Assembly: GCF_002999235.1 (NCBI RefSeq)
Contig: NZ_CP027236.1
Coordinates: 2,542,001-2,606,000 of the forward strand
From: Actinomyces sp. oral taxon 897
Lineage (GTDB): Bacteria > Actinomycetota > Actinomycetes > Actinomycetales > Actinomycetaceae
Length of the DNA: 64,000 nt
Reading direction: 5' to 3'
The notes below the pieces were generated by a model that was not told the DNA's origin, made no database searches, and saw only the letters and a program-made list of their open reading frames with translations. Below are positions 18,524-27,262 of the stretch, piece by piece. Each line of letters opens with the position of its first letter. Within the stretch, counting starts at the first letter, position 1. The position numbers were made by a program, and so were the translations under genes.

Positions 18524-19657
18524 CTAGGCCTCCGGGGAGGCAGGACGCAGCAGGGAGATCTCGTCACGGAGCGCCTGGGCGAAGCGGGACTCGCTGAAGG
18601 CGGCCCCGTGGGTGGTAATCGCCTCCCGGTCCCAGGACACGCGCTGGCCGCGGTGGACGGCGTCGGCAATGGCCGACGGCGTGGGCTCGGAGAAGAACAG
18701 GCCGGTGTCCCCGTCGCGCACCGTGTCCAGGTAGCCGCCCCCGCGCAGGGCCAGGACCGGCTTGCCGAAGGAGTAGGCCTCCAGGGGGGTCAGCCCGAAG
18801 TCCTCGAAGGAGGGCGCCAGCAGGGCCGTGGCGTGGGCGTAGGCCCACCGCATCTGGGAGTCCTCCAGCCCCTCCAGGAACCGGACGTTGGGCGGGGCCG
18901 TGCCCACCAGGTGGTCCTTGAGGGGGCCGCGCCCGATGACCACGAGCCGCTCGTCCTCCAGGGCCGCGAAGGCCCCCAGGGCGGCGTCAATGTTCTTGTA
19001 GGGCATGAGCCGGGAGACCAGGAGGTGGTAGCCGGACGCGGCCCAGTCCTCGACCTGGGGTACCGCCTGCTGCCCGGCCAGGGGGTCCATCCCCCCGGGC
19101 GGGAAGAGGATGCGCGCCTCGATGCCGTAGGCCCGGGCGATCCGCTCGGCCACGATGGTGGAGTTGGCCAGGTAGCGGTCAGCCCTCCGGGCCGCCCGGC
19201 GGTCCCAGCGCAGCAGCCCCGGACGCAGGGCGCCCAGGACCAGGGCCTGGGGGCTCAGGCGTGAGCCCTGTCCCAGGTACTGGCGGCGCAGGTAGAGGAA
19301 CCGGGCCGGGGAGTGGCAGTACACCAGGGTCCGTCCCGTGGTGCGGAAGCCGTGCGCCCACCCCGTGGAGGACACCAGGGTGACCTCGGCGTCCACGCGC
19401 ATGGCGCTGGCGGCGGGCGCCAGCAGGGGCAGGGCCGCCCGGTGGTTGCGACGCAGGGGGCCCACGTGGTTGAGGGGGCTGACGCGCACGTCGGCGTCGA
19501 CGAACTCCGGGAAGGTCCCCTCAGGGTGGTAGAGGGTGGTGTAGATCGGGGCCTGTGGGAAGGCCCGGTGCATGGCCAGGACGACGCGCTCGGCCCCGCC
19601 GCGCACTGTGAGGTAGTCGTGGGCGATCGCCAGGGGGACCCGTGACGGCGTGCTCAT
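18524..19657 (-). CDS. GT4-family glycosyltransferase
   Basis: A 377-aa GT-B enzyme. The N-terminal domain begins AIAHDYLTVRGGAERVVLAM. The C-terminal nucleotide-sugar site has PSFEDFGLTPLEAYSFGKPV, the usual E-x7-E pattern of GT4. HSPARFLYLRRQYLG is typical of mannosyl/rhamnosyl-type WbaZ-like enzymes, but the sugar cannot be told by eye. ATG 19657 overlaps the preceding stop (ATGA), and the next gene follows with no gap, so it is part of the tightly packed leftward operon. Confidence 0.9.
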   Translation of the reverse strand: MSTPSRVPLAIAHDYLTVRGGAERVVLAMHRAFPQAPIYTTLYHPEGTFPEFVDADVRVSPLNHVGPLRRNHRAALPLLAPAASAMRVDAEVTLVSSTGWAHGFRTTGRTLVYCHSPARFLYLRRQYLGQGSRLSPQALVLGALRPGLLRWDRRAARRADRYLANSTIVAERIARAYGIEARILFPPGGMDPLAGQQAVPQVEDWAASGYHLLVSRLMPYKNIDAALGAFAALEDERLVVIGRGPLKDHLVGTAPPNVRFLEGLEDSQMRWAYAHATALLAPSFEDFGLTPLEAYSFGKPVLALRGGGYLDTVRDGDTGLFFSEPTPSAIADAVHRGQRVSWDREAITTHGAAFSESRFAQALRDEISLLRPASPEA

Positions 19658-20703
19658 GCCTGCTCCTTGAGGGCCACAGGGAGGATGTCGGTCAGGAGGA
19701 AGCGCAGGTGGCGCCGTCCGGCCTGCGCGGAGAAGTGCTGCTCCCAGCGTCGGCGGGACTCGGCCGCGACGGCGCGGCGGGTCTGCTCGGGGGCGGCCAG
19801 GGCCGCGGAGACCACCTGGGCCAGGTGGGAGGCCGAGCCCGACCGGGCGGTCCACGGGTAGCGCTCCCCGGCGACCTCGGGCAGGGCCCCGGCGTCGGAG
19901 ACCACGAAGGGCACGCCCGCGCTCATGGCCTCGGCGGCCGTCAGCCCGAAGGGCTCGGCCCACACCGAGGGCAGGACCGCCAGGTCGACGGCGGAGAAGA
20001 AGTCCTCCCGCCTGGCCCAGCCCACCCGGTCCACCAGGTGGGACACCGGGGCCAGGGCCGCCTCGACGACCTGCTGCTCGTGGTCGCCCACGAAGCGGGG
20101 CTCACCGGCCAGCAGCAGGCGGAAGCGCCCGGGGGCCGCGGCGTCGAGCTCGGCCAGGGCCCGGGCCAGGACCACGACGCCCTTGTCCGGGCTGGGCCGT
20201 CCCAGGAAGCCCAGGACCACGTGCTCCGGGTCCAGGACGTGGGGCTCCACCCGGATGTCGTCGGTCCAGTTGGGCAGGATCTGGGCGTCGGGGAAACGGG
20301 TCTGGGTGGAGCGCGAGGGCACCAGCGTCACCAGGGCCCCGTAGCCGGCCAGGCGCCCGGCCACCACGTGCGCCACCGAGGGCGCCTGGTGGAGGTGGAC
20401 CACCCGGTCACGGTGCCCGGCGGTGGCCAGGGCGGGGACGTGCCCGTTGCACCACAGGACGCCCTGGCGCCGGCTGGCGTCCCAGCGCCGCAGCCCGCGC
20501 ATGTACTCCCGTCGCCCCGAGGCCAGGATGGCGGTGGTGGGGAAGCCCTGGCGGGCGGCCTCGGCGCCCACGCCGTCCTCCGCGGCCGGGGCCACCACGC
20601 TGACCGTATGCCCCAGGTCACGTAGGGCGTGGCCAATAGCCAGGAGCATGACCTCACCCCCGCCGGTCTGGGCGTTGTTGGCGGCCATGGTGAAGTGGGT
20701 CAT
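19654..20703 (-). CDS. GT4-family glycosyltransferase
   Basis: A 349-aa GT-B enzyme. The N-terminus has the QTGGGEVMLLAIGHALRDLG loop. The C-terminal domain has LGFLGRPSPDKGVVVLARAL and PSVWAEPFGLTAAEAMSAG with the two catalytic-site glutamates. It overlaps both neighbours by ATGA. Soluble and cytosolic, it adds one sugar to the lipid-linked intermediate; the donor is unknown. Confidence 0.9.
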   Translation of the reverse strand: MTHFTMAANNAQTGGGEVMLLAIGHALRDLGHTVSVVAPAAEDGVGAEAARQGFPTTAILASGRREYMRGLRRWDASRRQGVLWCNGHVPALATAGHRDRVVHLHQAPSVAHVVAGRLAGYGALVTLVPSRSTQTRFPDAQILPNWTDDIRVEPHVLDPEHVVLGFLGRPSPDKGVVVLARALAELDAAAPGRFRLLLAGEPRFVGDHEQQVVEAALAPVSHLVDRVGWARREDFFSAVDLAVLPSVWAEPFGLTAAEAMSAGVPFVVSDAGALPEVAGERYPWTARSGSASHLAQVVSAALAAPEQTRRAVAAESRRRWEQHFSAQAGRRHLRFLLTDILPVALKEQA

Positions 20704-21923
20704 ACGGCTGCCCTCCTTCCCTGGGAGACGGGGACCAGGCTGGTCGGTGCGGGGATCTGGCGCATGCGGCCCGGTGGGTCGTCTGCCTGCCCGTCCCGGG
20801 GCGCCCCGGCCCACCACAGGGCCGCCCCCAGGGCCACGGCCACCGGGAAGTCCAGGAACACGTTGCCCAGGTTGAGGGCGCAGATGAGAGGCACCAGCAG
20901 GGCGGCCTCCAGCACCTTGTTGCGTATCCCCGAGGCCGGCCGGGCGAGCCTGAGGGCGACGACGAGCATGGTGGCCAGCATGAGGGTGAACAGGATCCAG
21001 CCCCCCTCGGCCCGCAGCAGCAGGTAGCTGGAGTGGAAGAAGAAGCTCTGCTGCTCCAGCTGGATGGTCAGCGTGCCCGGGCCGTGGCCGGTGAGGGGGT
21101 TGGAGGACACGATCTGCTGCTCCAGGGGGTAGATGAGCTCCCGCAGGTTGTCCGAGCCCTGCCGGTCGGCGAAGACGCCCTGGTTCTTCATGGACTCCGC
21201 GACCGTGGTGACCTGGGTGAACAGGACCGCCGTGATGGAGCCCTTGACGGCCACGGGCACGCGCGGGGGCATGAGGATCCACAGGGCGGCCATCCCGGCG
21301 GCCAGGAAGGTCGTGCGCGAGAAGGTGCCGACGATCCCCACGGCGGTGGCCAGGCCCACCACCAGGCGCCTGCCCCGGCGGGTCTCCAGGCCCAGGTAGA
21401 CCAGGCCCAGGGTGATGAGCACGTACCCCGCCCCGTTGGGGTCCCCCAGGCTGCCCGTCATGCGCCCGGGGTAGTCCGAGCCGAAGGTGGCGTAGCCGTA
21501 GACGGTGCCGATCACCAGGCCCACGCCAATGCCCGAGGCCGCGGCCACGACGTCAATGCGCCCGCAGGCCATGAACAGGATGACCGCGCAGTACAGGGCC
21601 ATGTGGCCGATACGGAACGGGGGGATCTGGTGGTTGATGACGCCCGACAGCAGGAACCACCCGCCCAGGGCCGTCACCAGCAGCGCCGGTGCGCCAATGC
21701 GCGACCAGCCGCGCTCGGCCCGGCGGGCCAGGGACAGCAGCACCAGCGGGATCGCCGCGACCTCCCCGATGGTGGTCCCCAGCCCCGGGAACTCGAAGTC
21801 GTTGTTGGTGATACAGACGAACAGCAGGAAGTCGGGGATCCGCCCCGAGCGGCTCAGGCGCGCGGGCAGGCCGACCACCGGCTCGGTCAGGTCGGCCCAG
21901 GCGGCGCTCGTGGCCCCCCTCAC
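20700..21923 (-). CDS. O-antigen ligase/polymerase-like membrane protein
   Basis: A 407-aa protein with about ten hydrophobic segments and a large polar loop between residues 265 and 320 (LRELIYPLEQQIVSSNPLTG HGPG), the layout of the Wzy/WaaL O-antigen ligase family. GSLGDPNGAGYVLITLGLVY is a second recognisable block. GTG 21923 is the start because it overlaps the preceding stop (GTGA) and follows the operon rule of four-base overlaps; the longer upstream frame lies inside the neighbouring gene. Likely polymerises or ligates the surface glycan on the outer face of the membrane. Confidence 0.85.
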   Translation of the reverse strand: MRGATSAAWADLTEPVVGLPARLSRSGRIPDFLLFVCITNNDFEFPGLGTTIGEVAAIPLVLLSLARRAERGWSRIGAPALLVTALGGWFLLSGVINHQIPPFRIGHMALYCAVILFMACGRIDVVAAASGIGVGLVIGTVYGYATFGSDYPGRMTGSLGDPNGAGYVLITLGLVYLGLETRRGRRLVVGLATAVGIVGTFSRTTFLAAGMAALWILMPPRVPVAVKGSITAVLFTQVTTVAESMKNQGVFADRQGSDNLRELIYPLEQQIVSSNPLTGHGPGTLTIQLEQQSFFFHSSYLLLRAEGGWILFTLMLATMLVVALRLARPASGIRNKVLEAALLVPLICALNLGNVFLDFPVAVALGAALWWAGAPRDGQADDPPGRMRQIPAPTSLVPVSQGRRAAV

Positions 21924-23050
21924 GCCTGCCACCTCCCGCTCCAGGCGTCCCGGTAGACGCCCACCACGGCGGCGGCCGTCTCGGCCCGGCCCGGCCAGTC
22001 CGCGGGCAGGTGGGGGCGCTCGTCCAGGCTCGTGCCCTGGGTGTGCAGGGCGGCGGCGACCCGCCGGACGTCGTCGGCCTCCACCAGGCAGCGCGCGGGC
22101 AGGATCTCGGGGTTGCCGCCCACCGGGGTGGCCACCACCCCCAGCCCGGCGGCCAGGGCGTCCAGCAGGGCGTAGGAGCAGTTCTCCCACACCGAGAGCT
22201 GGGCCAGGACGTCGTGGCCGGCCAGGGCGGTGGCGGCGTCCAGGTAGCCGGGGAAGGTCACGGCCTCCTCCAGGCCCAGGGAGCGCGCCGCCCGGTGCAG
22301 GGCCGCCTCCTGGGGGCCGGTGCCGGCCACGGTGAGCGTGGCCCGCGGGTGGTCACGGTGCAGCACGGAGAAGCCGGCCAGCAGCTCGGTGACCCGCTTC
22401 TCGGGGGCCAGGCGGGCCAGGGACAGGACGCGCAGGCCCGGTACGCGCCCCGGCACGCGTGCGTCGGGTCCCGGGGCGTCCACCCCGTTGGGGACCACCA
22501 CCACGGGACGGCGGGGGTGCCAGGTGTCCCGCACGGCCTGGGCGGTGGCCCGGGAGACCGCGATGAGGGCGTCGTAGCGTCGACATCGCGCGGCGTGCGC
22601 GGCCGCCATGAGACGGCTGACCGCCCGCCCCCGCGCTCCCGTGCCGTGGTAGACGGCGTCGTGGCCCGGGGCGGCGATACCGTGCTCGGTGGACACCAGG
22701 CGCACCGGCCAGGTGGGCGGCACCGCCAGGGCCGCCACCAGGTCGGCGTAGGCCAGGTGGGTGTGGACCACCGCCGGGCGCAGGGTCGCCACCGCGTGGC
22801 GCAGGGCGGCCACGGAGGCCGCCAGACCGTGCTCCGGGCCGAGGTCCTCCACCAGGACCGCCGCCCCCGCCCGGCGCAGGCGCTCGGCCAGCGGCCCGGG
22901 GGGGCAGAGCACCACCAGGCGGGTGCGGGGCAGCCCGACGGCGGCCACGTCCAGCACGTGGCGGGCCACCCCGCCCAGGTCCGCCACGGGCACCACCCAC
23001 AGGGCCGTAGGCGCCCCCCCGGGCACGCCCCGGTAGGACATCCCCCTCAC
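21920..23050 (-). CDS. GT4-family glycosyltransferase
   Basis: A 376-aa GT-B enzyme. The N-terminal domain has VADLGGVARHVLDVAAVGL and TLRPAVVHTHLAYADLVAAL; the C-terminal domain has LSLARLAPEKRVTELLAGF and LSVWENCSYALLDALAAGLG in the sugar-nucleotide site, where E-x7-E is slightly altered (ENCSYALLDA). Start GTG 23050 overlaps the stop of the NeuB fusion. Typical length for the family. Confidence 0.9.
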   Translation of the reverse strand: MRGMSYRGVPGGAPTALWVVPVADLGGVARHVLDVAAVGLPRTRLVVLCPPGPLAERLRRAGAAVLVEDLGPEHGLAASVAALRHAVATLRPAVVHTHLAYADLVAALAVPPTWPVRLVSTEHGIAAPGHDAVYHGTGARGRAVSRLMAAAHAARCRRYDALIAVSRATAQAVRDTWHPRRPVVVVPNGVDAPGPDARVPGRVPGLRVLSLARLAPEKRVTELLAGFSVLHRDHPRATLTVAGTGPQEAALHRAARSLGLEEAVTFPGYLDAATALAGHDVLAQLSVWENCSYALLDALAAGLGVVATPVGGNPEILPARCLVEADDVRRVAAALHTQGTSLDERPHLPADWPGRAETAAAVVGVYRDAWSGRWQA

Positions 23051-25305
23051 AGGTACGCCTCCAGACGGTCCAGCGCCACCCAGAAGCCCTCACCGTTGTT
23101 CACGTGTCCCATCCAGATCTCCGGGATGAAGGAGACCCCGGGGGCCAGGCGGTCCAGCTGGCCGGCCAGCTCGGGCCAGTCCACGTCCCCCTCCCCGATC
23201 TGGACGCCCTCGCCGTCCACGCCCTTGCCGTCCACCACGTGCAGGTGGGCGGCCAGGGGCGCGAGGATCTCGGTGTACTCGCGCAGGGGGCGGTGGGCGT
23301 AGTTGGCCGAGAGCATGGAGTGGGAGATGTCGTAGGTGATCTGCAGGCCGCTGCGCCGGGAGAAGTCGCGCAGCGCCTCGGGGGCCATGAACAGGTTGTG
23401 GTACTGCTGCCCGCCCAGCAGCCAGGGGAAGGGCGGCAGCGTCTGGGGGGCCAGACGCACCCCGGAGTGGTCCACCCGCTCCAGGCCCTCGATAATGCGG
23501 TCGTACATGGCCGGGATCCTCTCGGCCGGGGCCGGGCCCTCCTTGGTGAAGCCGCCCAGGGTGGCGATAAAGACCGGGTCCTGCTCCTGGCGGAAGTAGG
23601 GCCGCAGGGAGCGGGCGATGTCAATGGTGCGTTGGAGCTCGCGGATGGAGCGCTCCCAGACGGCGTCGTCGAAGGAGGCCAGGTCCAGGATGAAGTCACC
23701 GCTGAACAGGTCCGGCAGGTGGCAGGTGTAGCCCATGGGCAGGGGGGTCTGCCGGTAGTCCGCGAAGACCTCCTCCACGTCCTCCTCCAGGTCCTTGTAG
23801 GAGTAGTGGAACTCCAGGAAGTCCGGCTGGGCGCCCGCGTCCAGGATGGCCTGGAAGTCGTGGTAGCGCACCGGCACCCCCCAGGGGCGGCGGAAGGAGT
23901 AGGGGCGGGGGCGGGCCGGGTGGTCGGAGACGTCACCGGGGTAGAAGAAGTCCCCCGCGGCGATGTCGCGGCTGGCGACCCGGCCCACGAGCTGGGGGCG
24001 GGCGTTGGGCTGCAGCCCGCGGCCCGGGGACTTGACCTCCACGTCCTGCTCGGTAATGCGCTGGCCCTTGACCAGGGGGCGGGCGGCCACCAGGGACTTG
24101 GCCAGGTTGGCGCGGTTCATGAACTCCCCGGGCTGGACGGTGCGCGGCCTGGTGGATCCCAGGGCGGCCTCCACCTCACGGATCTGGCGGACCATGGTGG
24201 CCATCTCCCCGGGCAGGAGCGAGACCTTGTGGTCGTTGCCCTCCAGGGAGCGGTCGACCGTGAAGTGCTTCTCGATAATGCTGGCGCCCAGGGCGACGGC
24301 GGCCAGGGGCACGTGGTAGCCCCGCTCGTGGCCCGAGTATCCCACCGGGCAGTCCCCGATCTCCGCCAGGCGCCGCATGTAGCGCAGGTTGAGGTCCTTG
24401 AAGGGCGCCGGGTAGGCGGACTGGCACTGGAGCAGCGCGTAGGGGGCGCCGTAGCGGTGGATGAGGGAGACCGACTCCTGGATCTCCGCCTCGGTGCTCA
24501 TGCCCGTGGACACCACCAGGGGCAGGCCCTCGCGGGCGGCGGCGCGCAGCAGGTCGTGGTTGGTCAGGTCCGCCGAGGCGATCTTGATCCCGTCCACCCC
24601 GTACTCCAGGAGCACGTCCAGGCTGGGCAGGTCCCAGGGGGTGCACATGACGTCGATGCCGCGCTCGCGGCAGTGGTCGAAGACCCTGACCATGGAGTCG
24701 GCCGGCAGGGAGAAGCGGGTGAGCAGGTCCAGGGTGTACTGGGCGCCCAGGTCCTCCCCGGCGGTAATGGTCCCGGCCGCGCCGCGGTAGAGGGCGTCCA
24801 GGTCCCGCAGCTGGAACTTCACGCAGTCCGCCCCGGCCTCCACGGCCAGGTCCACCAGGCGCAGGGCCAGGTCCACCTGCCCCTGGTGGTTGTTGCCGAT
24901 CTCGGCGATGACCATGACCGGCTCGTCCGGGCCCACCCGGTGGGTGCCGATGGTGAAGGAGTCGTTGCCGGGCCAGGCCACCGCCACCACGCGCCCGCGC
25001 TCGTCCAGGACCGGGACCAGGGTGACGCCGTCGCGGAAGAGCCAGTCGATCTCGTCAATGAGGGTGCCCTCGGTCACGGACCGGGGGGAGTGGTTGGCCA
25101 CCGTCGAGGCGGGGACCTCCAGGTCGGTGTGGCCGGCGGCCAGGTAGCGGCGTACGTCGCCGTCGGTCAGGGAGCCGGTCAGGGTGCCGTGCTCGTCCAC
25201 CAGGAAGATGGTGCGCGACTTGTTGGCGGTGATCTTGGCCAGGGCCGTCAGGAGCGGGTCCTCGGCGAAGACGATGTAGGGGGTGAAGGAGCGCTCAATG
25301 CTCAT
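23047..25305 (-). CDS. CBS / NeuB-type nonulosonate synthase / SAF / TIM-barrel fusion
   Basis: A 752-aa four-part protein. Residues 1-110 are a CBS-pair module (TIFLVDEHGTLTGSLTDGDV; LVPVLDERGRVVAVAW). Residues 115-385 are a NeuB-type synthase that condenses phosphoenolpyruvate with an amino-hexose: AEIGNNHQGQVDLALRL, CVKFQLRD, YSGHERGYHVPLAAVALGA, and EKHFTVDRSLEGNDHKVSL with active-site acidic/His residues. Residues 398-460 are the SAF antifreeze-like cap. Residues 470-752 are a sugar-phosphate isomerase/AP-endonuclease-2-like TIM barrel with EFHYSY, ISHSML, HVVDGKG and the metal-site-like EIWMGHVNNGEGFW. NeuB alone is about 350 aa. Each domain boundary is continuous in one frame. Confidence 0.9.
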   Translation of the reverse strand: MSIERSFTPYIVFAEDPLLTALAKITANKSRTIFLVDEHGTLTGSLTDGDVRRYLAAGHTDLEVPASTVANHSPRSVTEGTLIDEIDWLFRDGVTLVPVLDERGRVVAVAWPGNDSFTIGTHRVGPDEPVMVIAEIGNNHQGQVDLALRLVDLAVEAGADCVKFQLRDLDALYRGAAGTITAGEDLGAQYTLDLLTRFSLPADSMVRVFDHCRERGIDVMCTPWDLPSLDVLLEYGVDGIKIASADLTNHDLLRAAAREGLPLVVSTGMSTEAEIQESVSLIHRYGAPYALLQCQSAYPAPFKDLNLRYMRRLAEIGDCPVGYSGHERGYHVPLAAVALGASIIEKHFTVDRSLEGNDHKVSLLPGEMATMVRQIREVEAALGSTRPRTVQPGEFMNRANLAKSLVAARPLVKGQRITEQDVEVKSPGRGLQPNARPQLVGRVASRDIAAGDFFYPGDVSDHPARPRPYSFRRPWGVPVRYHDFQAILDAGAQPDFLEFHYSYKDLEEDVEEVFADYRQTPLPMGYTCHLPDLFSGDFILDLASFDDAVWERSIRELQRTIDIARSLRPYFRQEQDPVFIATLGGFTKEGPAPAERIPAMYDRIIEGLERVDHSGVRLAPQTLPPFPWLLGGQQYHNLFMAPEALRDFSRRSGLQITYDISHSMLSANYAHRPLREYTEILAPLAAHLHVVDGKGVDGEGVQIGEGDVDWPELAGQLDRLAPGVSFIPEIWMGHVNNGEGFWVALDRLEAYL

Positions 25306-25311
25306 CGGCTC

Positions 25312-26007
25312 TCACATGCCTTCCTGCTGCATCTGGGCCAGGGTCCTGCCCGCCAGGGCCAGGTCCAGGGGTCCGTCAATGTCCACGCCCTCGACCTCGT
25401 CCATGACGAACAGCCCGATGCGCCCGCCAATACGGTTGTTCCGCTGCCGGTACACCCAGGGCCGGGTGACGTAGAGGGATCCGGTCTCCCGGTAGCGCAT
25501 CTGGTCGGCGGTCAGCTCCTGGCGGCGGGGGCGGTGGTCGACGTCGAAGTCCGCCGTCGGGCCGTGCCCGTCACGGGCCGTCCACCACAGGAAGGGCGTC
25601 TGGGGGACGACGCCGACCAGGGAGTCCACGCCGGTGTCCCGGGCCTGGGCCACGGCCCGGGCGATGGTGCCCGGGCGGCGTACCGGGCTGGTGGCCTGGA
25701 GCAGGACCACGTGCTCGGGCTCGTAGCCCTGGGCGGCCAGGACGTCCATGGCGTGGAGGATGACCGGCTCGGTGGGCGTGGTGTCCTGGGCCAGCTCGAC
25801 GGGGCGGTCGATGACCTCGGCCCCGGCCCCGGCCGCGACCCGGGCGAGCTCGGGGTCCTCGGTGGAGACGACCACCCGGGCGCCGTCCACGGCCAGGGCC
25901 TGCTCGATGGTCCACACCACCAGGGGCTTGCCGCCGACGTCGCGGAGGTTCTTGCGAGGGACGCCTTTGGAGCCTCCACGGACGGGGATGACGATGAGCG
26001 TGCTCAT
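25312..26007 (-). CDS. CMP-nonulosonate cytidylyltransferase (NeuA-like)
   Basis: A 231-aa nucleotidyltransferase with the signature VIPVRGGSKGVPRKNLRDV at the N-terminus, typical of acylneuraminate cytidylyltransferases. LLQATSPVRRPGTIARAV and GSLYVTRPWVY follow, with the metal-site acidic motif DEVEGVDIDGPLDL. It would activate the product of the downstream NeuB fusion with CTP. ATG 26007 has AAGGA 4 bases upstream. It is 6 bases ahead of the synthase start, so they are co-transcribed. Confidence 0.92.
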   Translation of the reverse strand: MSTLIVIPVRGGSKGVPRKNLRDVGGKPLVVWTIEQALAVDGARVVVSTEDPELARVAAGAGAEVIDRPVELAQDTTPTEPVILHAMDVLAAQGYEPEHVVLLQATSPVRRPGTIARAVAQARDTGVDSLVGVVPQTPFLWWTARDGHGPTADFDVDHRPRRQELTADQMRYRETGSLYVTRPWVYRQRNNRIGGRIGLFVMDEVEGVDIDGPLDLALAGRTLAQMQQEGM

Positions 26008-26032
26008 GGGATCCTTCAATCTGCCGGTGCGT

Positions 26033-27262
26033 TCAGTGGCGTGTGAGAGCCAGGGCGACGGTCCGGGCGGGTTCCTGCCCGGTGGCGGGTGGCGGGGGGG
26101 TGGGGGACGCGCCCCAGGGGGACATGCTATAGCGGGCGTGGAGGGCGCTGAGCCAGTCCGGCGCCCCCGGGGCGTGGACCCACGCCGCCAGGCCCCGTGC
26201 CGCCGCCTCCAGCACGCCGGTGGAGAAGACCGACACCACGGGAGAGCGGGTCTCCACCAGGGGGGTCCCGGAGCGGTCGATGGTCATGCCCTCCCGCTCC
26301 CAGGCCGCGTGCGTCCAGCGCGACAGGCGGTCCCTCTCTGCGGGGTGGGGCCGGTAGAGGGCGCCCGTGGCCCGGCAGAAGTCGTGGCTGGTAGCGGTCA
26401 TGTAGGCCCGGCCCAGCTCGACGCCGTGGAGCTGGCCCAGGAAGGTCGGCGCGGCGTCGGACCCGGCGTCAGCAGGGGGCTCCTGGGCGGCGCGCCACAG
26501 CAGCTGGGAGGCCACCACCTCGTGGCTGACGTCACGGCGGCCCGAGGCCCAGAAGGCGGCGTCGGCCTCGCTCCAGGCCAGCAGGTGCGCGCCCACCGGC
26601 AGCGGGGCCATAAAGGGGGTGAGGATCCCGTGCTGGACCACCACGAACCGGGCCCCGTGGGACTGGGCCCACCGGTAGGCGCCCGCGCCCAGGGGCAGGT
26701 AGTGGCCCACGGCCAGGACGTCGGTCACGCTGTCGAGGCGCTCGGCCACACCGGCCGCGCTCAGGGGCACCACGTCCCAGCCCGGGGCGGTGGAGGCGGT
26801 CCCGGGGGCGCCGTCTGTCTCCGGGGCGGCTGCCGCCCCGCTCGCCTCCGGGGTGCCGCCCCCCGGGGTACCGGTGGCGGGTCCGGTGCCCCCCCGGGCG
26901 CCGTCGGGCCCGTCCAGGAGCGCCAGCACCTCGGGCGGGCAGACCACCACGACGTCGCGCAGGTGGGCCAGGGGGGCGATAAGGGCCGCCTGCTGGGAGG
27001 AGGTGGGGGCGTCCACCACCACGGCCACGCGCGGCGCCCCGCCCCGGCTGGCAATGACCGCCTCCGGCCCCCCGGCCCCGCCGTGCAGCACACGGCCCGA
27101 GGCCAGGGCCACGGCGGCCCGGGCCCGGCGCAGGCGGTGGTGGGAGCCCTCCCAGGCGCGCCAGGGCGCCAGGCGCTGGGGGAAGAGCAGGTGGTCGGCG
27201 GGGGCCTGCGGGGCCGGGGCGTGGCCCACCAGGAGGGGGACGGCCAGGTCGGTCAGTGTCAT
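26033..27262 (-). CDS. Unknown 409-aa protein in glycan operon, possible GT-B transferase
   Basis: A soluble protein I do not recognise by name. The C-terminal half has a nucleotide-sugar-transferase flavour: VLAVGHYLPLGAGAYRWAQS, RFVVVQHGILTPFMAPLP, RPHPAERDRL and PVVSVFSTGVLEAAARGL, resembling the VQHG, HP and F-ST blocks of polysialyltransferase/CDP-glycerol-transferase-type enzymes. A disordered Gly/Pro/Ala insertion spans about residues 120-150. It lies between the GT1-like gene (ATGA overlap) and the CMP-sugar synthetase, so it is the best candidate in the locus to use the CMP-activated sugar. Function is inference. Confidence 0.75.
   Translation of the reverse strand: MTLTDLAVPLLVGHAPAPQAPADHLLFPQRLAPWRAWEGSHHRLRRARAAVALASGRVLHGGAGGPEAVIASRGGAPRVAVVVDAPTSSQQAALIAPLAHLRDVVVVCPPEVLALLDGPDGARGGTGPATGTPGGGTPEASGAAAAPETDGAPGTASTAPGWDVVPLSAAGVAERLDSVTDVLAVGHYLPLGAGAYRWAQSHGARFVVVQHGILTPFMAPLPVGAHLLAWSEADAAFWASGRRDVSHEVVASQLLWRAAQEPPADAGSDAAPTFLGQLHGVELGRAYMTATSHDFCRATGALYRPHPAERDRLSRWTHAAWEREGMTIDRSGTPLVETRSPVVSVFSTGVLEAAARGLAAWVHAPGAPDWLSALHARYSMSPWGASPTPPPPATGQEPARTVALALTRH

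Noticed and set aside
23104..26046. A 980-codon rightward open frame opposite the NeuB fusion and CMP-sugar synthetase
   Set aside because: It is antisense to two well-recognised genes; the long frame results from GC3 bias, and its sequence is Gly/Val/His-rich without domains.
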